Program-made: the position numbers and the translations under genes
Part shown: positions 16,402-25,963 of the stretch, one piece after another
Layout: every line of letters starts with the position of its first letter
How positions within the stretch are numbered: position 1 is the stretch's first letter
NCBI GenBank assembly: GCA_020048915.1
Contig: JAIFLU010000047.1
Location: forward strand, 1 to 57,360
Direction of reading: 5' to 3'
Source: Bacteroidota bacterium
GTDB taxonomy: Bacteria; Bacteroidota; Bacteroidia; Bacteroidales; JAAUTT01
Length of the DNA: 57,360 nucleotides
Notes under the pieces: generated by a model
The model's input: only the letters and a program-made list of their open reading frames with translations
What the model was told of the DNA's origin: nothing
Databases searched by the model: none

Positions 16402-17094
16402 TCAGTTTTTCGGATGAATCAGATCCATAAACCAATCCATCTGCTCTGTGGGAGTCATGAAGCTATTATCGAGCAAAACAGCATCTTCTGCTTTTCGCAA
16501 CGGGCTCTCTTCGCGGGTTTGATCGAGGTGATCGCGCTTTTCGATGTTTTCTTTTATTTCGTTGAGCGAAACGCTTACTTGTTTCTCCAACAGCTCATCG
16601 TAGCGTCGTTTTGCCCGAACATCCGAACTGGCAGTCATGAATAGTTTAATATCTGCCTGTGGAAATACGACAGTTCCTATATCGCGGCCATCCATCACTA
16701 TTCCTCCGGTTTTGCCCATTTCCTGCTGCAAAGCAACCAATTTTTGGCGTACCTCTTTTATCTGACTGACAGCGCTCACCTGATTCGAAACCTCAATGCC
16801 CCTAATAGCTTCTTCGACACTTGTTCCGTTTAGCCAGGTTTCGTACGTTTGGGAGTGAGGATTATATATAAACCCTATATTGATCTCATGGAGTAATAAT
16901 TTTAGTTTATCTGCATCGATTCCCTGCTCCGAGATTAAATTCTTTTGAATGCAATAAAGTGTAATAGCCCTATACATAGCACCGCTATCGATATATATGT
17001 AACCCAGTTTTGATGCAATTGCTTTTGCGAAGGTACTTTTACCGCACGACGAAAACCCATCAATAGCAATAACCAGTTTTTTATTATTTAGCAT
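16402..17094 (-). CDS. cmk: cytidylate kinase
   Basis: This 230-residue nucleoside monophosphate kinase phosphorylates CMP and dCMP. The P-loop is GFSSCGKSTFAK, a variant of the usual GPxxSGKST. Other family motifs are YIDSGAMYRAITLY, VMDGRDIGTVVFPQADIKLFMTAS and ERDxxD-like KRDHLDQTREESPL. In some Bacteroidetes cmk neighbours porQ or ispH; here ispH follows. A TACATTTG -7 element lies 24 bp upstream. Confidence 0.95.
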   Translation of the reverse strand: MLNNKKLVIAIDGFSSCGKSTFAKAIASKLGYIYIDSGAMYRAITLYCIQKNLISEQGIDADKLKLLLHEINIGFIYNPHSQTYETWLNGTSVEEAIRGIEVSNQVSAVSQIKEVRQKLVALQQEMGKTGGIVMDGRDIGTVVFPQADIKLFMTASSDVRAKRRYDELLEKQVSVSLNEIKENIEKRDHLDQTREESPLRKAEDAVLLDNSFMTPTEQMDWFMDLIHPKN

Positions 17095-17117
17095 AATTTA
17101 ATCAAGTAAATAGATAG

Positions 17118-17125
17118 CAAATGTA
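17118..17125 (-). promoter_or_regulatory. candidate -7 element for cmk
   Basis: The minus strand reads TACATTTG, an exact TAnnTTTG match 24 bp upstream of the cmk ATG. No TTG -33 element is clear in the AT-rich sequence upstream. Confidence 0.42.
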
Positions 17126-17237
17126 ATGATATTTATAAAAATTACTAAAAATATATTTTAACCCCTGTAAAAAACGAGTTTGTTTTTATTTTATTCAATA
17201 ATTAAAAATAAAATTATTAAATATTTAACATTTATTT

Positions 17238-18113
17238 TTAAATATCAATGCCGGAAAACTTGCGAAGCAGAAAACCAATACCAAAAGTAATGGCCGATAC
17301 GCCCAGACTTATTACAGCCATTTCGGTAAATCGTTGTTTAAAAGGAAGGTCTTTTGCTACTGAAATATAATAGTTAAAAAAGAGGATAATCAGGATGGCA
17401 ATTGTTAAGGTAGCTCCTAAGCAGATAAAAACATTATCGAAGATCAGATATGGGAAGATGAGTAATCCGACGGTAAGAACATAAGCAATACCGGTATAGG
17501 TAGCCGATTTAAGGGCCGACGGATCGTTCTCTGCTTTTTTGGACAGATACCCGGAGGCGGCCATCGAAAAGGAAGCTGCAATTCCGGTAATTAATCCGGC
17601 CAATGCAATTACACGGGTATTATTCAGTGCAAAAGTAAAACCGGCCAGGGCACCGGTAAGCTCAACCAAAGCATCGTTTAAGCCGAGAACAATGGAACCT
17701 ACATATTCGAGCCGTTCTTCTTCTATCATATTAATTAGTTCCTTCTCGTGTTTATCTTCATCTTCAATTATCGACTTCATTTCAGGAACATAGGCCAACA
17801 CTTCAGTATATGCCAGTTGTGCGTGGGCTTCTCCTTTTTCGAGAAGTTTAATACCGAACGTTATTCCCAGAATTCGTGCGATCCAGTAATAAATAAAGAC
17901 TTTGAACCAGTTTGGAGTGAAGCTTTGGTTAGTGTATATTTTCAAAAATTCATAATGCCCGTTTTCTTCAATAGATATACGTTGCAAAATGGCGGAATTG
18001 GATTTTTCTTTGACTACAATAGCCAACTTACTGTATATAACCGACTCGGTAATTTCGTTCTGTTGGAATTTACAAAGGGTTTTAATAAGAGTGGGGGTTA
18101 ATGTTACTTTCAT
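17238..18113 (-). CDS. ferritin-like domain fused to VIT1/CCC1-type transporter
   Basis: This 291-residue membrane protein probably exports iron or manganese. Residues 1-135 form a rubrerythrin-like four-helix module with carboxylate/histidine ligand pairs: NEITESVIY, EENGHYEFL, EKGEAHAQ and EDEDKHEKELI. Residues about 140-291 are a VIT1/CCC1 domain with about five membrane segments, including IVLGLNDALVELTGALAGF, SMAASGYLSKKAENDP and ISLGVSAITFGIGFLL. The ATG at 18113 is preferred: the longer frame begins with a TTG at 18140 that lies inside a -7 promoter element. The nearby genes do not indicate the metal. Confidence 0.88.
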   Translation of the reverse strand: MKVTLTPTLIKTLCKFQQNEITESVIYSKLAIVVKEKSNSAILQRISIEENGHYEFLKIYTNQSFTPNWFKVFIYYWIARILGITFGIKLLEKGEAHAQLAYTEVLAYVPEMKSIIEDEDKHEKELINMIEEERLEYVGSIVLGLNDALVELTGALAGFTFALNNTRVIALAGLITGIAASFSMAASGYLSKKAENDPSALKSATYTGIAYVLTVGLLIFPYLIFDNVFICLGATLTIAILIILFFNYYISVAKDLPFKQRFTEMAVISLGVSAITFGIGFLLRKFSGIDI

Positions 18114-18137
18114 TTGGTAAGATGCATAATTTAACTT

Positions 18138-18145
18138 CAAAAGTA
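18138..18145 (-). promoter_or_regulatory. candidate -7 element for the ferritin/VIT1 gene
   Basis: The minus strand reads TACTTTTG, an exact TAnnTTTG match 24 bp upstream of the ATG at 18113. It overlaps the alternative TTG start at 18140 and so argues for the shorter protein. Confidence 0.48.
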
Positions 18146-18311
18146 ATTATTTTATGGATGGGGGAAGCTTAAGAAATTCCACATTTTTGGAAATGTATTG
18201 ACCAATAGTGCCATAGCAATTAAAAAAAAGGGAATGAAAAGTTATCAGTCATTTCGATAATGGTGAAAACAATATTCCTTTGTGCAAAAAAACAATTTGG
18301 AAAGAATTTCC

Positions 18312-19274
18312 CTAATCCTCATCAATAATCAGGTGGTCTCTTATCCTAAATTTATTTTTAAATACCACTTTTCTAACCCAGTTAACAAGGTCTTTGCTCC
18401 CTACAGATTTATCGATATGTGCCGGAATTGTTTTAACCAGCCATTTCATTTTATAAACTACCGAGTCACCAGGGAATAAAGGCATATATTCTCCATGATT
18501 TTCCAGTTCAATATAACTTCGGGTTCCATCGGCAAAAATCTCAACCTCCCCTTGATCAGGGGGTAATTGTGAAGTTGGTATATCGGTAAATGATTTCAGA
18601 AAGAGAATACTGTCCTGCACATTAGCGAGCCATCCTTCGCTGGCATTTGCATAAAGCTTGGTATCGGCAAGAATCTTTTTGGGGTCGTACTCGAACCAAA
18701 CAATGCCATCCTGGTAAGTAACTCCGGGAAGGTTGCTTTTCGAGAGAATAGCACTATCGGCATCTCCCGGGAAGAAGCTAATCCCGCCTGCTCTTCTTCT
18801 TGTAACTTCCCATGGTGCAACGGATTTTTCTTCGTCTGATACGTTTTTTATAGAATACGTAATAATAAAGGCCGAATCGCGTGCGCCCAATTTTAAATGT
18901 TTTCTTATCTGGAAACCACTTTTTTTATCGGGAGCAGAATAAAACTGCAATTCGGAGCCATTTATATTCAGGTCGTATGGCATCACATCAAACGTTGCAA
19001 TGGGAGGCCATCCCCAATCGCTTTGAGGAGAGGTCCATAAAGTCGATCCGAAATTTTCGGCATTTATGGTATAAGGCGACAGTAGCTCTTTCCCATAATA
19101 TTTCAGCGAAATAATTCGTGCACCATAGTTCTGATCGATTGATAAAATTGTTTTAGGAACTCGCAATAAATGAACCTTGTGTTCAGTTAGTTGGTACGGG
19201 TACCTTTTATCTTTGGAAGAACATGCCATAGCAATGGCCAAGACAAATAGCAGTGGTAGAAAATATGATTTCAT
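18312..19274 (-). CDS. DUF4380 domain lipoprotein
   Basis: This 320-residue predicted lipoprotein has a signal sequence from MKSYFLPLLFVLAIAMAC with lipobox IAMAC. The rest is a beta-rich domain resembling DUF4380, with NYGARIISLKYYGKELLSP near the start and repeated W-rich strands. Such folds resemble the galactose mutarotase-like beta-sandwich, but no activity is established. The start at 19274 is preferred over the longer frame (19328): it gives a clean lipoprotein signal, and a TACCTTTG -7 element lies at 19290-19297. The genes on each side do not suggest a pathway. Confidence 0.75.
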   Translation of the reverse strand: MKSYFLPLLFVLAIAMACSSKDKRYPYQLTEHKVHLLRVPKTILSIDQNYGARIISLKYYGKELLSPYTINAENFGSTLWTSPQSDWGWPPIATFDVMPYDLNINGSELQFYSAPDKKSGFQIRKHLKLGARDSAFIITYSIKNVSDEEKSVAPWEVTRRRAGGISFFPGDADSAILSKSNLPGVTYQDGIVWFEYDPKKILADTKLYANASEGWLANVQDSILFLKSFTDIPTSQLPPDQGEVEIFADGTRSYIELENHGEYMPLFPGDSVVYKMKWLVKTIPAHIDKSVGSKDLVNWVRKVVFKNKFRIRDHLIIDED

Positions 19275-19289
19275 GGCTATAAAATTATG

Positions 19290-19297
19290 CAAAGGTA
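19290..19297 (-). promoter_or_regulatory. candidate -7 element for the DUF4380 lipoprotein gene
   Basis: The minus strand reads TACCTTTG, an exact TAnnTTTG match 15 bp before the ATG at 19274. It would place the start of transcription downstream of the alternative ATG at 19328. Confidence 0.48.
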
Positions 19298-19408
19298 ATA
19301 GCAGGGTAAATATACTATTTAAAAGCACATATCAAAATAAGTAAACAACCGAATACTTAACAACCATCCATAATTTAGCAGCATTATCTCTTGAGAGGGA
19401 GGTGAAAA

Positions 19409-20125
19409 CTACAACGCTTTTATAATAATACTTGCAGCCAGGTATGCGTCGTGTCGTACAAAGTTATTTACAAAGTACAAACGAATGGGAATCTGAATTT
19501 TTTCGGAAATTATAACCGGAGCTTCGGCCATGAAACCAGCATTTATTATTCCAGGTTTTTCGCTGTAAAATCCTTCCTTTAAACTGGTGCCACAAAAAGT
19601 TTTTAGACTAATTCCTTTATAAGAAATTGGAAAGCCCGCTTCCAGATATGGGGCAATTTTATTTTTAACTTTTCCTCCAATGGTTTCAAAAAATAAAATC
19701 CCGGAGAACATCAGGTAAACTGGAACTTTTTCAGAACCGGTAATTTGTATTGTTCCATCGAAAACATGGTTGGTAGTTGCATTCTTAAATCCCCAAAAAC
19801 CTTTGAATAAGGAGTCGTTCCGTGGAATGTAGTAATCTGCAATAATAAACGAAATATTTTTGAAACTATACCCCAGGTACAAATCGATTTCTTCGTAAAA
19901 TTGGTCGCCTAGAGTATAATCGCCAGAAATACCAGCCAAAAATCCATTTTGATAATACTCAAAAGCAGGGAGAACATGCGGGCATTTAACTCCCGGAAAT
20001 CCTCTCCATGGGTAACGCGAGGCTATTTCTGCTTTTAAGGTAAAGAGATTAGTAAATAGTGAATCTTGGGCAAACGAAAGCTTTATAAATAATGAAAATA
20101 GCAATAGCGTTAAAAGAAACTTCAT
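19409..20125 (-). CDS. exported protein of unknown function, probably beta-rich
   Basis: I do not recognise a family. The 238-residue protein begins with a Sec signal peptide (MKFLLTLLLFSLFIKLSFAQ). The mature part alternates hydrophobic and polar residues with many aromatics (for example FEYYQNGFLAGISGDYTLGDQF and YLGYSFKNISFIIADYYIP), as in small outer-membrane beta-barrels. An earlier in-frame ATG at 20155 would spoil the signal peptide, so the start at 20125 is used. An outer-membrane location is inferred. Confidence 0.65.
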   Translation of the reverse strand: MKFLLTLLLFSLFIKLSFAQDSLFTNLFTLKAEIASRYPWRGFPGVKCPHVLPAFEYYQNGFLAGISGDYTLGDQFYEEIDLYLGYSFKNISFIIADYYIPRNDSLFKGFWGFKNATTNHVFDGTIQITGSEKVPVYLMFSGILFFETIGGKVKNKIAPYLEAGFPISYKGISLKTFCGTSLKEGFYSEKPGIINAGFMAEAPVIISEKIQIPIRLYFVNNFVRHDAYLAASIIIKAL

Positions 20126-20280
20126 AAATTTCAGTAGTTTGTAATCAGCAAGCAAGATAACGAAAGATTCTTAAATTTTATAAAACAACTATTTATGAAC
20201 CTAGATACAGCAGGAAGAGAATGATGAGATATGGAACTGATTGTTTTAGTAAATGTCCTAAGAAATCTGAGATTAACCGA

Positions 20281-22251
20281 TTAAAAGTAATCTCCGTAGC
20301 GCATTATTTCTTGTTTGTTTTTTAAGGCAATTGGGTTGGAGGGTTGGAACTTTAATACCTGTTTTATGTACTTTGAAGCAGTTTCGTAGTTCCCCATGGA
20401 AGAATAATTAGCTGCAATTAAGTTCATCAAACCTATATCTGATGGATGCTCCCGAAGTGTTTTCTTTAAATTAATTACGTCGCGGGTTGCAGCATAAAGT
20501 AATGAATAGTCGGGTCCATTAACTGGGTTTCGGGTCGCATATTTCAGGTAGGGCAAGGCATACTCCGGCATATCGAGCTTAAGGTAATTAATAAACAGAT
20601 GTTGGGCGAAATTGAGATCGGGGCGAATTGAGTAAGCTTTTTTCGCGTATAGAACAACCAATTGAGAATCGCCCATTAACGAGGCTGTATTGGCTGCTCG
20701 CTCGCAGAGATCAATATTGTATGGGTTCTCGAGGGCAAGGCTTTCGATAATTTTGAAAGCGGATGGATAATTTTTATTCCGGATATAATAATCGTAGAGG
20801 GAATTCATGGCTGCTTCCCAATCAGTTTCTTTGTTTGTAAGGGAAAGGGCCGTTGTTTCTTCGAAACTATTTGAAAGGTCCGGATTTAGAATAGGATTAG
20901 TATTTGTTCCTGTATAAAGGACCTGTTTTAAAATCCGGTCGTAAATACTATCGAATAACGTTATTGGCAAGTGCTTGTCAATGGTTAATTGTTCTGCTAT
21001 GTTTTGTTTTTCAGTAATCAGTTCAAAATTCCGAATTGCATTTAAGCAGGCTTCTGCCAACACAATATTACCGGTTAGGTTTAGTCGGTTCGATTCTAAA
21101 AATAAATTGCAGGTTACTGAGGTTTGATGTTCCAAAAGAGTCTTTAGATCGACTAATTCGCATCCATACACTATCGCAGCTTTTCGGATTACGCGGTTTA
21201 TTTCTTCAGGAGCACGGACCCGAACCAAATCAAGGTCAACCGATCGTTGTAAATATTTTTGAGCTTTAGAAGAGTCCCGATCGAACAAGGCTATCTGTCC
21301 CAAATAATAGTGACTTAAGGCATAGGTGTTATCCTTCCTGTTCAGATCAGTTAATTTCGATACCGCCATATCGTAATCGCCAGCATTAAAAGCCTGTTCT
21401 CCATCGTTAAAAAGATTCATTAAGAGAGTAGAATCGCTGGTTGCTAAAAATTTACTTTTTAAGGGACGCTGGCTCTTCTCGTCCGAAGTAGCAGTGGTAA
21501 TAATAACGGGAATATTATTTGTTTGAAGCTCCAATAATAAATTGTGCAGGTTACTTTCGAAGGTAGAAACTGCATGCTTATATACCTCAGATCCCAAGGC
21601 AATTTCGGAGTAAGATTTCCGGCTATTTACAGTGGATTTATTTTTTTTGATATTAATTAAATCAGCAAGTTGGAAAACACCCTGTACCAAACGTAAATCG
21701 CGAATTTTATTATAAAATCTTGTTAAAGCAATATTTCCAGATAGAAAATGACCGGAACAACTATAGCCATAAAATTCGTTAATGCCTGAACATACTATAA
21801 CTGCATCAGGAGTGTATTTGGCGAGCTGTTTCGAAAAATCTAACTGGGAAAAAGAGTTTGCTGCATCAAAGGAGAGGTCTATTAACTCGAATTCAGTGTT
21901 GGGGTATAACCGTTGTAACTGTTTATTTAATATATGATGAAACGAACTGTTTTTATTATAGGGCCATGAAGCATACGATTGTTCTCCCAAAACAAAAATA
22001 CGGATAGTATTGGGTGTTTTTTCCTTTCTAAAGATTTCCTTCCCTGAAAAAGGGGAGGTAGCATTGTCGTATTTTTTAGTAATGAGAGGATTTATTTGAT
22101 AGAACGAGGGGTTCTCTGAGCATTCGATAAATAGATTGTTGTTAGTTCCAAATTGGGCAAGCCTTAAAACGCCTTCAAAAATGAAACAACTAAGGAGAAT
22201 CCCTAAAGCTGCTTTAATCAGAATGTTTTTATTTGAAAAAAAAGCTGCCAT
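20281..22251 (-). CDS. SGNH/GDSL-like hydrolase with TPR repeats, membrane-anchored
   Basis: This 656-residue protein has one N-terminal membrane segment (about residues 12-30). An SGNH-like hydrolase domain (about 80-250) has block I as FVLGEQSYASWPY instead of the usual GDS or GGS, and block III as VIVCSGINEFYG. TPR-like helical repeats follow around 280-345 (ALSHYYLGQIALFDRDSSKAQKYL) and about 490-640 (LMNLIAANYSSMGNYETASKYI). Related Bacteroidetes proteins are often annotated as SGNH/TPR proteins of unknown substrate. No clear DxxH block V was found, so whether it is active is open. Confidence 0.7.
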   Translation of the reverse strand: MAAFFSNKNILIKAALGILLSCFIFEGVLRLAQFGTNNNLFIECSENPSFYQINPLITKKYDNATSPFSGKEIFRKEKTPNTIRIFVLGEQSYASWPYNKNSSFHHILNKQLQRLYPNTEFELIDLSFDAANSFSQLDFSKQLAKYTPDAVIVCSGINEFYGYSCSGHFLSGNIALTRFYNKIRDLRLVQGVFQLADLINIKKNKSTVNSRKSYSEIALGSEVYKHAVSTFESNLHNLLLELQTNNIPVIITTATSDEKSQRPLKSKFLATSDSTLLMNLFNDGEQAFNAGDYDMAVSKLTDLNRKDNTYALSHYYLGQIALFDRDSSKAQKYLQRSVDLDLVRVRAPEEINRVIRKAAIVYGCELVDLKTLLEHQTSVTCNLFLESNRLNLTGNIVLAEACLNAIRNFELITEKQNIAEQLTIDKHLPITLFDSIYDRILKQVLYTGTNTNPILNPDLSNSFEETTALSLTNKETDWEAAMNSLYDYYIRNKNYPSAFKIIESLALENPYNIDLCERAANTASLMGDSQLVVLYAKKAYSIRPDLNFAQHLFINYLKLDMPEYALPYLKYATRNPVNGPDYSLLYAATRDVINLKKTLREHPSDIGLMNLIAANYSSMGNYETASKYIKQVLKFQPSNPIALKNKQEIMRYGDYF

Positions 22252-22368
22252 AGTTTAAAAAATATCAGTATAAAATCGGAAAACCAGGGAACAAAATTCC
22301 GATATTTTTCTACATAAACCACTAACAAATAGCTTTTTTCACATTTTTTAACATACGGGTAAACTCAT

Positions 22369-23733
22369 TTAGTGCATTACGGTAAATAAATATCGTCCAA
22401 TACTCAGGTAAATGAGTACACCAATTATATCGTCTACCGTAGTAATGAATGGACCGGTCGCCAAAGCTGGATCAATTTTAATCCGGTTCAGAAATAGGGG
22501 GACAATGGTGCCAAAAATAGACGCAAAAACTATAACGGTGAAAAGGGCAACACTTACCGATATTGTCAGAGCAAAGGAGTGGGTATAAAAATAGTTATAA
22601 AAAAATATCATCGACGACAATGCCAATCCGTTTAAGACGGCCACTCCCAACTCTTTCATGAGTTTTTTGGAAGTACTTTCGAGCCCCAGGCTGTTGTTTG
22701 CCAGACCCTGAACAATGATAGCCGATGATTGGATGCCGACATTTCCGCCCATAGCGGTGATCATCGGAATAAAAATTGCCACCTGCGGGAACAACGATAG
22801 TTCTCCGGTAAACTGGCTAATTACCAATGAACCGAGTATTCCACCAAAAAGGGCTACTATCAGCCATGGAATACGGGCGCGGGTTAATGTCCACACATTA
22901 TCGCTCGAATCGATGTCTTCGGAGATACCCGACATTAACTGGTAATCTTTTTCTGCTTCGTCTCGGATTACATCCACAATATCATCGATAGTGATACGCC
23001 CTTTTAACCTTCCAATGTTATCGATTACAGGGATAGCAACCAAATTGTATTTTTCCATAATATTGGCTACCTCCGGAGCCGGAGTGTCTACCAGCACAGT
23101 AATAATATCCGGTTCGTAAAGACTTTTTATTTTGGTATGGCCCGACGCCAGCAAAAGGTTTTTCAACGTAACAGTGCCCTTAAAGATATTATTATCATCA
23201 ACGGCATATACATAATAAATTTCGTCGACATTTTCAGCCTGTTTCCTCATTTCGCGCAAACAGGTAGTGAGGTTCCAGTTGATATTTACGCGGATAAGCT
23301 CGGTTGCCATAAGTCCACCGGCCGTGTCCTCATCGTGGGCAAGAAGGTCGGCAATGTCTCCGGCCTGCTCTATATCGGGTATTTTTTGCAGAATTTCGAC
23401 CTGAAGTTCATCCGATAATTCTGAGAGTACGTCTGCGGCATCGTCCGAGTCCATGTTATTGATAAACTCGCGGGCAATAAACTCCGAGGGCAATTCTTTC
23501 AATAATTCTTCCCGGTCGTCTTCTTCCATCTCAGTAATTGCCTCGGCCGATGTTTCACGGTCGAGCAACGAATATAAATACTGTGCTTCGTCACTTTCGA
23601 GTTCAGCTGAAACTTCTGCAATATCGGCTGCCCTTAAATCGTCAATCATTTTCAATACAACATCGCGCTCTTCCTGTTTAATGGCATCTTTCAGGGTATT
23701 TATAAACCCGCGGGTTAGTTCAAATGACTGCAT
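22369..23733 (-). CDS. mgtE: magnesium transporter MgtE
   Basis: This 454-residue inner-membrane Mg2+ channel has an acidic MgtE N domain (about residues 10-130, including EMEEDDREELLKELP and MDSDDAADVLSEL). A pair of CBS domains follows (about 135-255, the second including NLVAIPVIDNIGRLKGRITIDDIVDVI). The membrane domain of about five helices (about 285-454) contains the pore motif MITAMGGNVGIQSS. The gene starts 6 bp after rsmA on the same strand, so the two are co-transcribed. No M-box riboswitch is possible in that gap. Confidence 0.95.
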   Translation of the reverse strand: MQSFELTRGFINTLKDAIKQEERDVVLKMIDDLRAADIAEVSAELESDEAQYLYSLLDRETSAEAITEMEEDDREELLKELPSEFIAREFINNMDSDDAADVLSELSDELQVEILQKIPDIEQAGDIADLLAHDEDTAGGLMATELIRVNINWNLTTCLREMRKQAENVDEIYYVYAVDDNNIFKGTVTLKNLLLASGHTKIKSLYEPDIITVLVDTPAPEVANIMEKYNLVAIPVIDNIGRLKGRITIDDIVDVIRDEAEKDYQLMSGISEDIDSSDNVWTLTRARIPWLIVALFGGILGSLVISQFTGELSLFPQVAIFIPMITAMGGNVGIQSSAIIVQGLANNSLGLESTSKKLMKELGVAVLNGLALSSMIFFYNYFYTHSFALTISVSVALFTVIVFASIFGTIVPLFLNRIKIDPALATGPFITTVDDIIGVLIYLSIGRYLFTVMH

Positions 23734-23739
23734 ACTGAT

Positions 23740-24516
23740 TTATTTTATGTACGATGAAACGAGCTGTGTTAACTCAACAAATTCGGAAACCGATAGCTGC
23801 TCCGGACGTTTTGTAAGTAACGGGTGACTTTTTTCTGTCATCGGTGTCAAACTTTTCAGGGAATTGCTCAATACTTTTCGTCGTTGATTAAAGCCTGCCT
23901 TTACCACTTTAAAAAAAAGCTGTTCATCACAATCAAGCTTACTTGTTTTGTTTCGGCTTAGCCTTATTACTCCCGATTTAACTTTGGGTGGCGGAACAAA
24001 AACGTTTTCGTGTACCGTAAACAGGTATTCAATTTTATAAAATGCCTGAAGTAAGACACTTAAAATGCCATATTCTTTGCTACCAGGAGGCGATGCGATA
24101 CGCTGGGCAACTTCCTTCTGGATCATACAAACCACCTCATCTACCTGACTGCGAAATTCGAGGACTTTAAAAAAAATCTGTGAGGATATGTTATAAGGGA
24201 AATTACCTATAACCGCAAGTTGTCCGGGCGATAATTTACTGAGATCCAGCTCCAGAAAATCTCCTTCAATTATTTTCCCTTGAAGGGTTGGGTATTCGGC
24301 ATTCAGATATGTCACCGATTCGCCATCTACTTCTACAGGGATCAGATTGAATTCAGTTCGCTCCAACAGAAACTTTGTTAGAACACCCATACCGGGCCCA
24401 ATTTCAATTACATTTTCTATCCCTTCGGCTTTCAAGCCCATAACTATTTTACGTGCAATGTTCTGATCTTTCAGGAAATGCTGGCCTAAAGACTTTTTGG
24501 GACGGACAAAACTCAT
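23740..24516 (-). CDS. rsmA: 16S rRNA (adenine1518/1519-N6) dimethyltransferase
   Basis: KsgA/RsmA dimethylates two adjacent adenosines in the helix 45 loop of 16S rRNA during small-subunit maturation. The 258 residues start with KKSLGQHFLKD. SAM motif I is IEIGPGMGVLTKFLLE, motif IV is IGNFPYNISSQI, and KEVAQRI and FVPPPKVKSGVIRL follow in family order. It is the first gene of the rsmA-mgtE pair and divergent from the PatB-like gene. Confidence 0.96.
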   Translation of the reverse strand: MSFVRPKKSLGQHFLKDQNIARKIVMGLKAEGIENVIEIGPGMGVLTKFLLERTEFNLIPVEVDGESVTYLNAEYPTLQGKIIEGDFLELDLSKLSPGQLAVIGNFPYNISSQIFFKVLEFRSQVDEVVCMIQKEVAQRIASPPGSKEYGILSVLLQAFYKIEYLFTVHENVFVPPPKVKSGVIRLSRNKTSKLDCDEQLFFKVVKAGFNQRRKVLSNSLKSLTPMTEKSHPLLTKRPEQLSVSEFVELTQLVSSYIK

Positions 24517-24533
24517 AATATCTTCGTTTTATG

Positions 24534-24541
24534 CAAAAATA
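24534..24541 (-). promoter_or_regulatory. candidate -7 element for rsmA-mgtE
   Basis: The minus strand reads TATTTTTG, an exact TAnnTTTG match 18 bp before the rsmA ATG. A TTG lies 24 bp further upstream, slightly beyond the usual spacing. Confidence 0.42.
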
Positions 24542-24661
24542 AGGAAATTAATGGGAGAGATAGTTCAATTAACTAAGATAGATAAATTGATAAGGATTAA
24601 AAAGCAGCCAAGCATATCTTCCATTCCAAATAATGTTGATATTTGACAAAATTTTTTGATC

Positions 24662-25837
24662 ATGCAATATAATTTCGATGAGATAATTGACCGTTCGGGA
24701 ACAGATTCTTTCAAGTACGATTCTTGCAAGCGGGTTTTTGGCACTACCGATATTTTGCCCATGTGGGTTGCCGATATGGATTTTCGTACACCCGATTTTA
24801 TTGTGAAGGCAATGAAAAAACGTCTTGAACACGAAATTTATGGGTATACCTTAAAATCCGATAGTTTATACCAATCGGTTATCGATTGGATGAAACGCCG
24901 CCATGGATGGGAAATAGAAAAAGAGTGGATAGTTTTTACCCCGGGAATTGTACCGGCAGTTAATATGTGTATTCAGGCTTATTCTAATCCGGGTGATAAG
25001 GTTATTTTACAATCGCCGGTGTATTACCCATTCTTTTGGGCCGTCGATTTGAACAAACGCATTCAGATGAATAATCAGTTGGTTCGGGTAGGCGATCGCT
25101 ACGAAATGGATTTCGATCACCTCGAACGCTCTATTGATGCTGATACAAAAATGATGTTACTATGCAGTCCGCATAATCCGGCAGGTCGGGTTTGGACTCG
25201 CGGGGAGCTTAAAAAACTGGCAGATATTTGTACAGCGCGCAATATTATAATGATTTCGGACGAAATTCACTCCGATCTGATATTCGAAGGATATAAGCAC
25301 ATTCCCTATGCTATGCTGGGAGATGATATTGCGAACAATACCGTTACCTGTATGGCTCCCAGCAAAACATTTAACATTGCCGGATTGTCTACTTCGGTGT
25401 TGATCATTCAGAACCCCGAACTTCGAAAAAAGTTTAACGATGTGGTAGAAACCCTCCATATTGCCGGTGGAAACATTTTTGGATTTGTTGCTCTGGAAGC
25501 CGCTTACACACATGGCGATGAATGGCTGACCCAAGCTTTAAAATATATCGAAGGAAATGTTGATTTACTGGAGACTTTTGTGAAGGAACGCATACCAAAG
25601 TTAAAGGTAATCAGGCCCGAAGGAACATACCTGGGCTGGATCGATTTTAGGGGACTTGGGATGGACGATACCACCCTTCGTAAATTTATGATAGAGAAAG
25701 TAAAGGTGGGTCTTAACCATGGCCCAACTTTCGGGTCAGGAGGAGAAGGATATCAACGGATCAACCTGGGGAGTCCGCGCATATTTGTGGATGAAGCACT
25801 TAATAGGATGGAAAGGGCTATCAATAATATGAGCTAG
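24662..25837 (+). CDS. PatB/MalY-type PLP-dependent C-S lyase (cystathionine beta-lyase-like)
   Basis: This 391-residue fold-type I aminotransferase-family enzyme most likely cleaves cystathionine or cysteine C-S bonds. The PatB/MalY hallmark LPMWVADMDF is near the N-terminus, with CSPHNPAGRVW, ISDEIHSDLIFEGYKHIP and the PLP-binding K235 in APSKTFNIAGLS. RINLGSPR near the C-terminus holds the substrate-carboxylate Arg. The ATG at 24662 is chosen; the in-frame TTG at 24656 adds only two residues. It is divergent from rsmA across 145 bp. Confidence 0.9.
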   Translation: MQYNFDEIIDRSGTDSFKYDSCKRVFGTTDILPMWVADMDFRTPDFIVKAMKKRLEHEIYGYTLKSDSLYQSVIDWMKRRHGWEIEKEWIVFTPGIVPAVNMCIQAYSNPGDKVILQSPVYYPFFWAVDLNKRIQMNNQLVRVGDRYEMDFDHLERSIDADTKMMLLCSPHNPAGRVWTRGELKKLADICTARNIIMISDEIHSDLIFEGYKHIPYAMLGDDIANNTVTCMAPSKTFNIAGLSTSVLIIQNPELRKKFNDVVETLHIAGGNIFGFVALEAAYTHGDEWLTQALKYIEGNVDLLETFVKERIPKLKVIRPEGTYLGWIDFRGLGMDDTTLRKFMIEKVKVGLNHGPTFGSGGEGYQRINLGSPRIFVDEALNRMERAINNMS

Positions 25838-25963
25838 TGAATTTGCAATATTTTTAAAATTCAGATCAGGTCCTTGAATATATTTCTTGAAAGCTTAATG
25901 CGTAACCGATCCGGTAAAAAGTTCAACAATTACGCTTACTTGAACAAAACCTATTATTTCGCC

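Noticed and set aside
17169..17187. Weak A/T hairpin downstream of the ferritin/VIT1 gene
   Set aside because: Stem of six mainly A-T pairs in very AT-rich DNA; expected by chance and not a convincing terminator.
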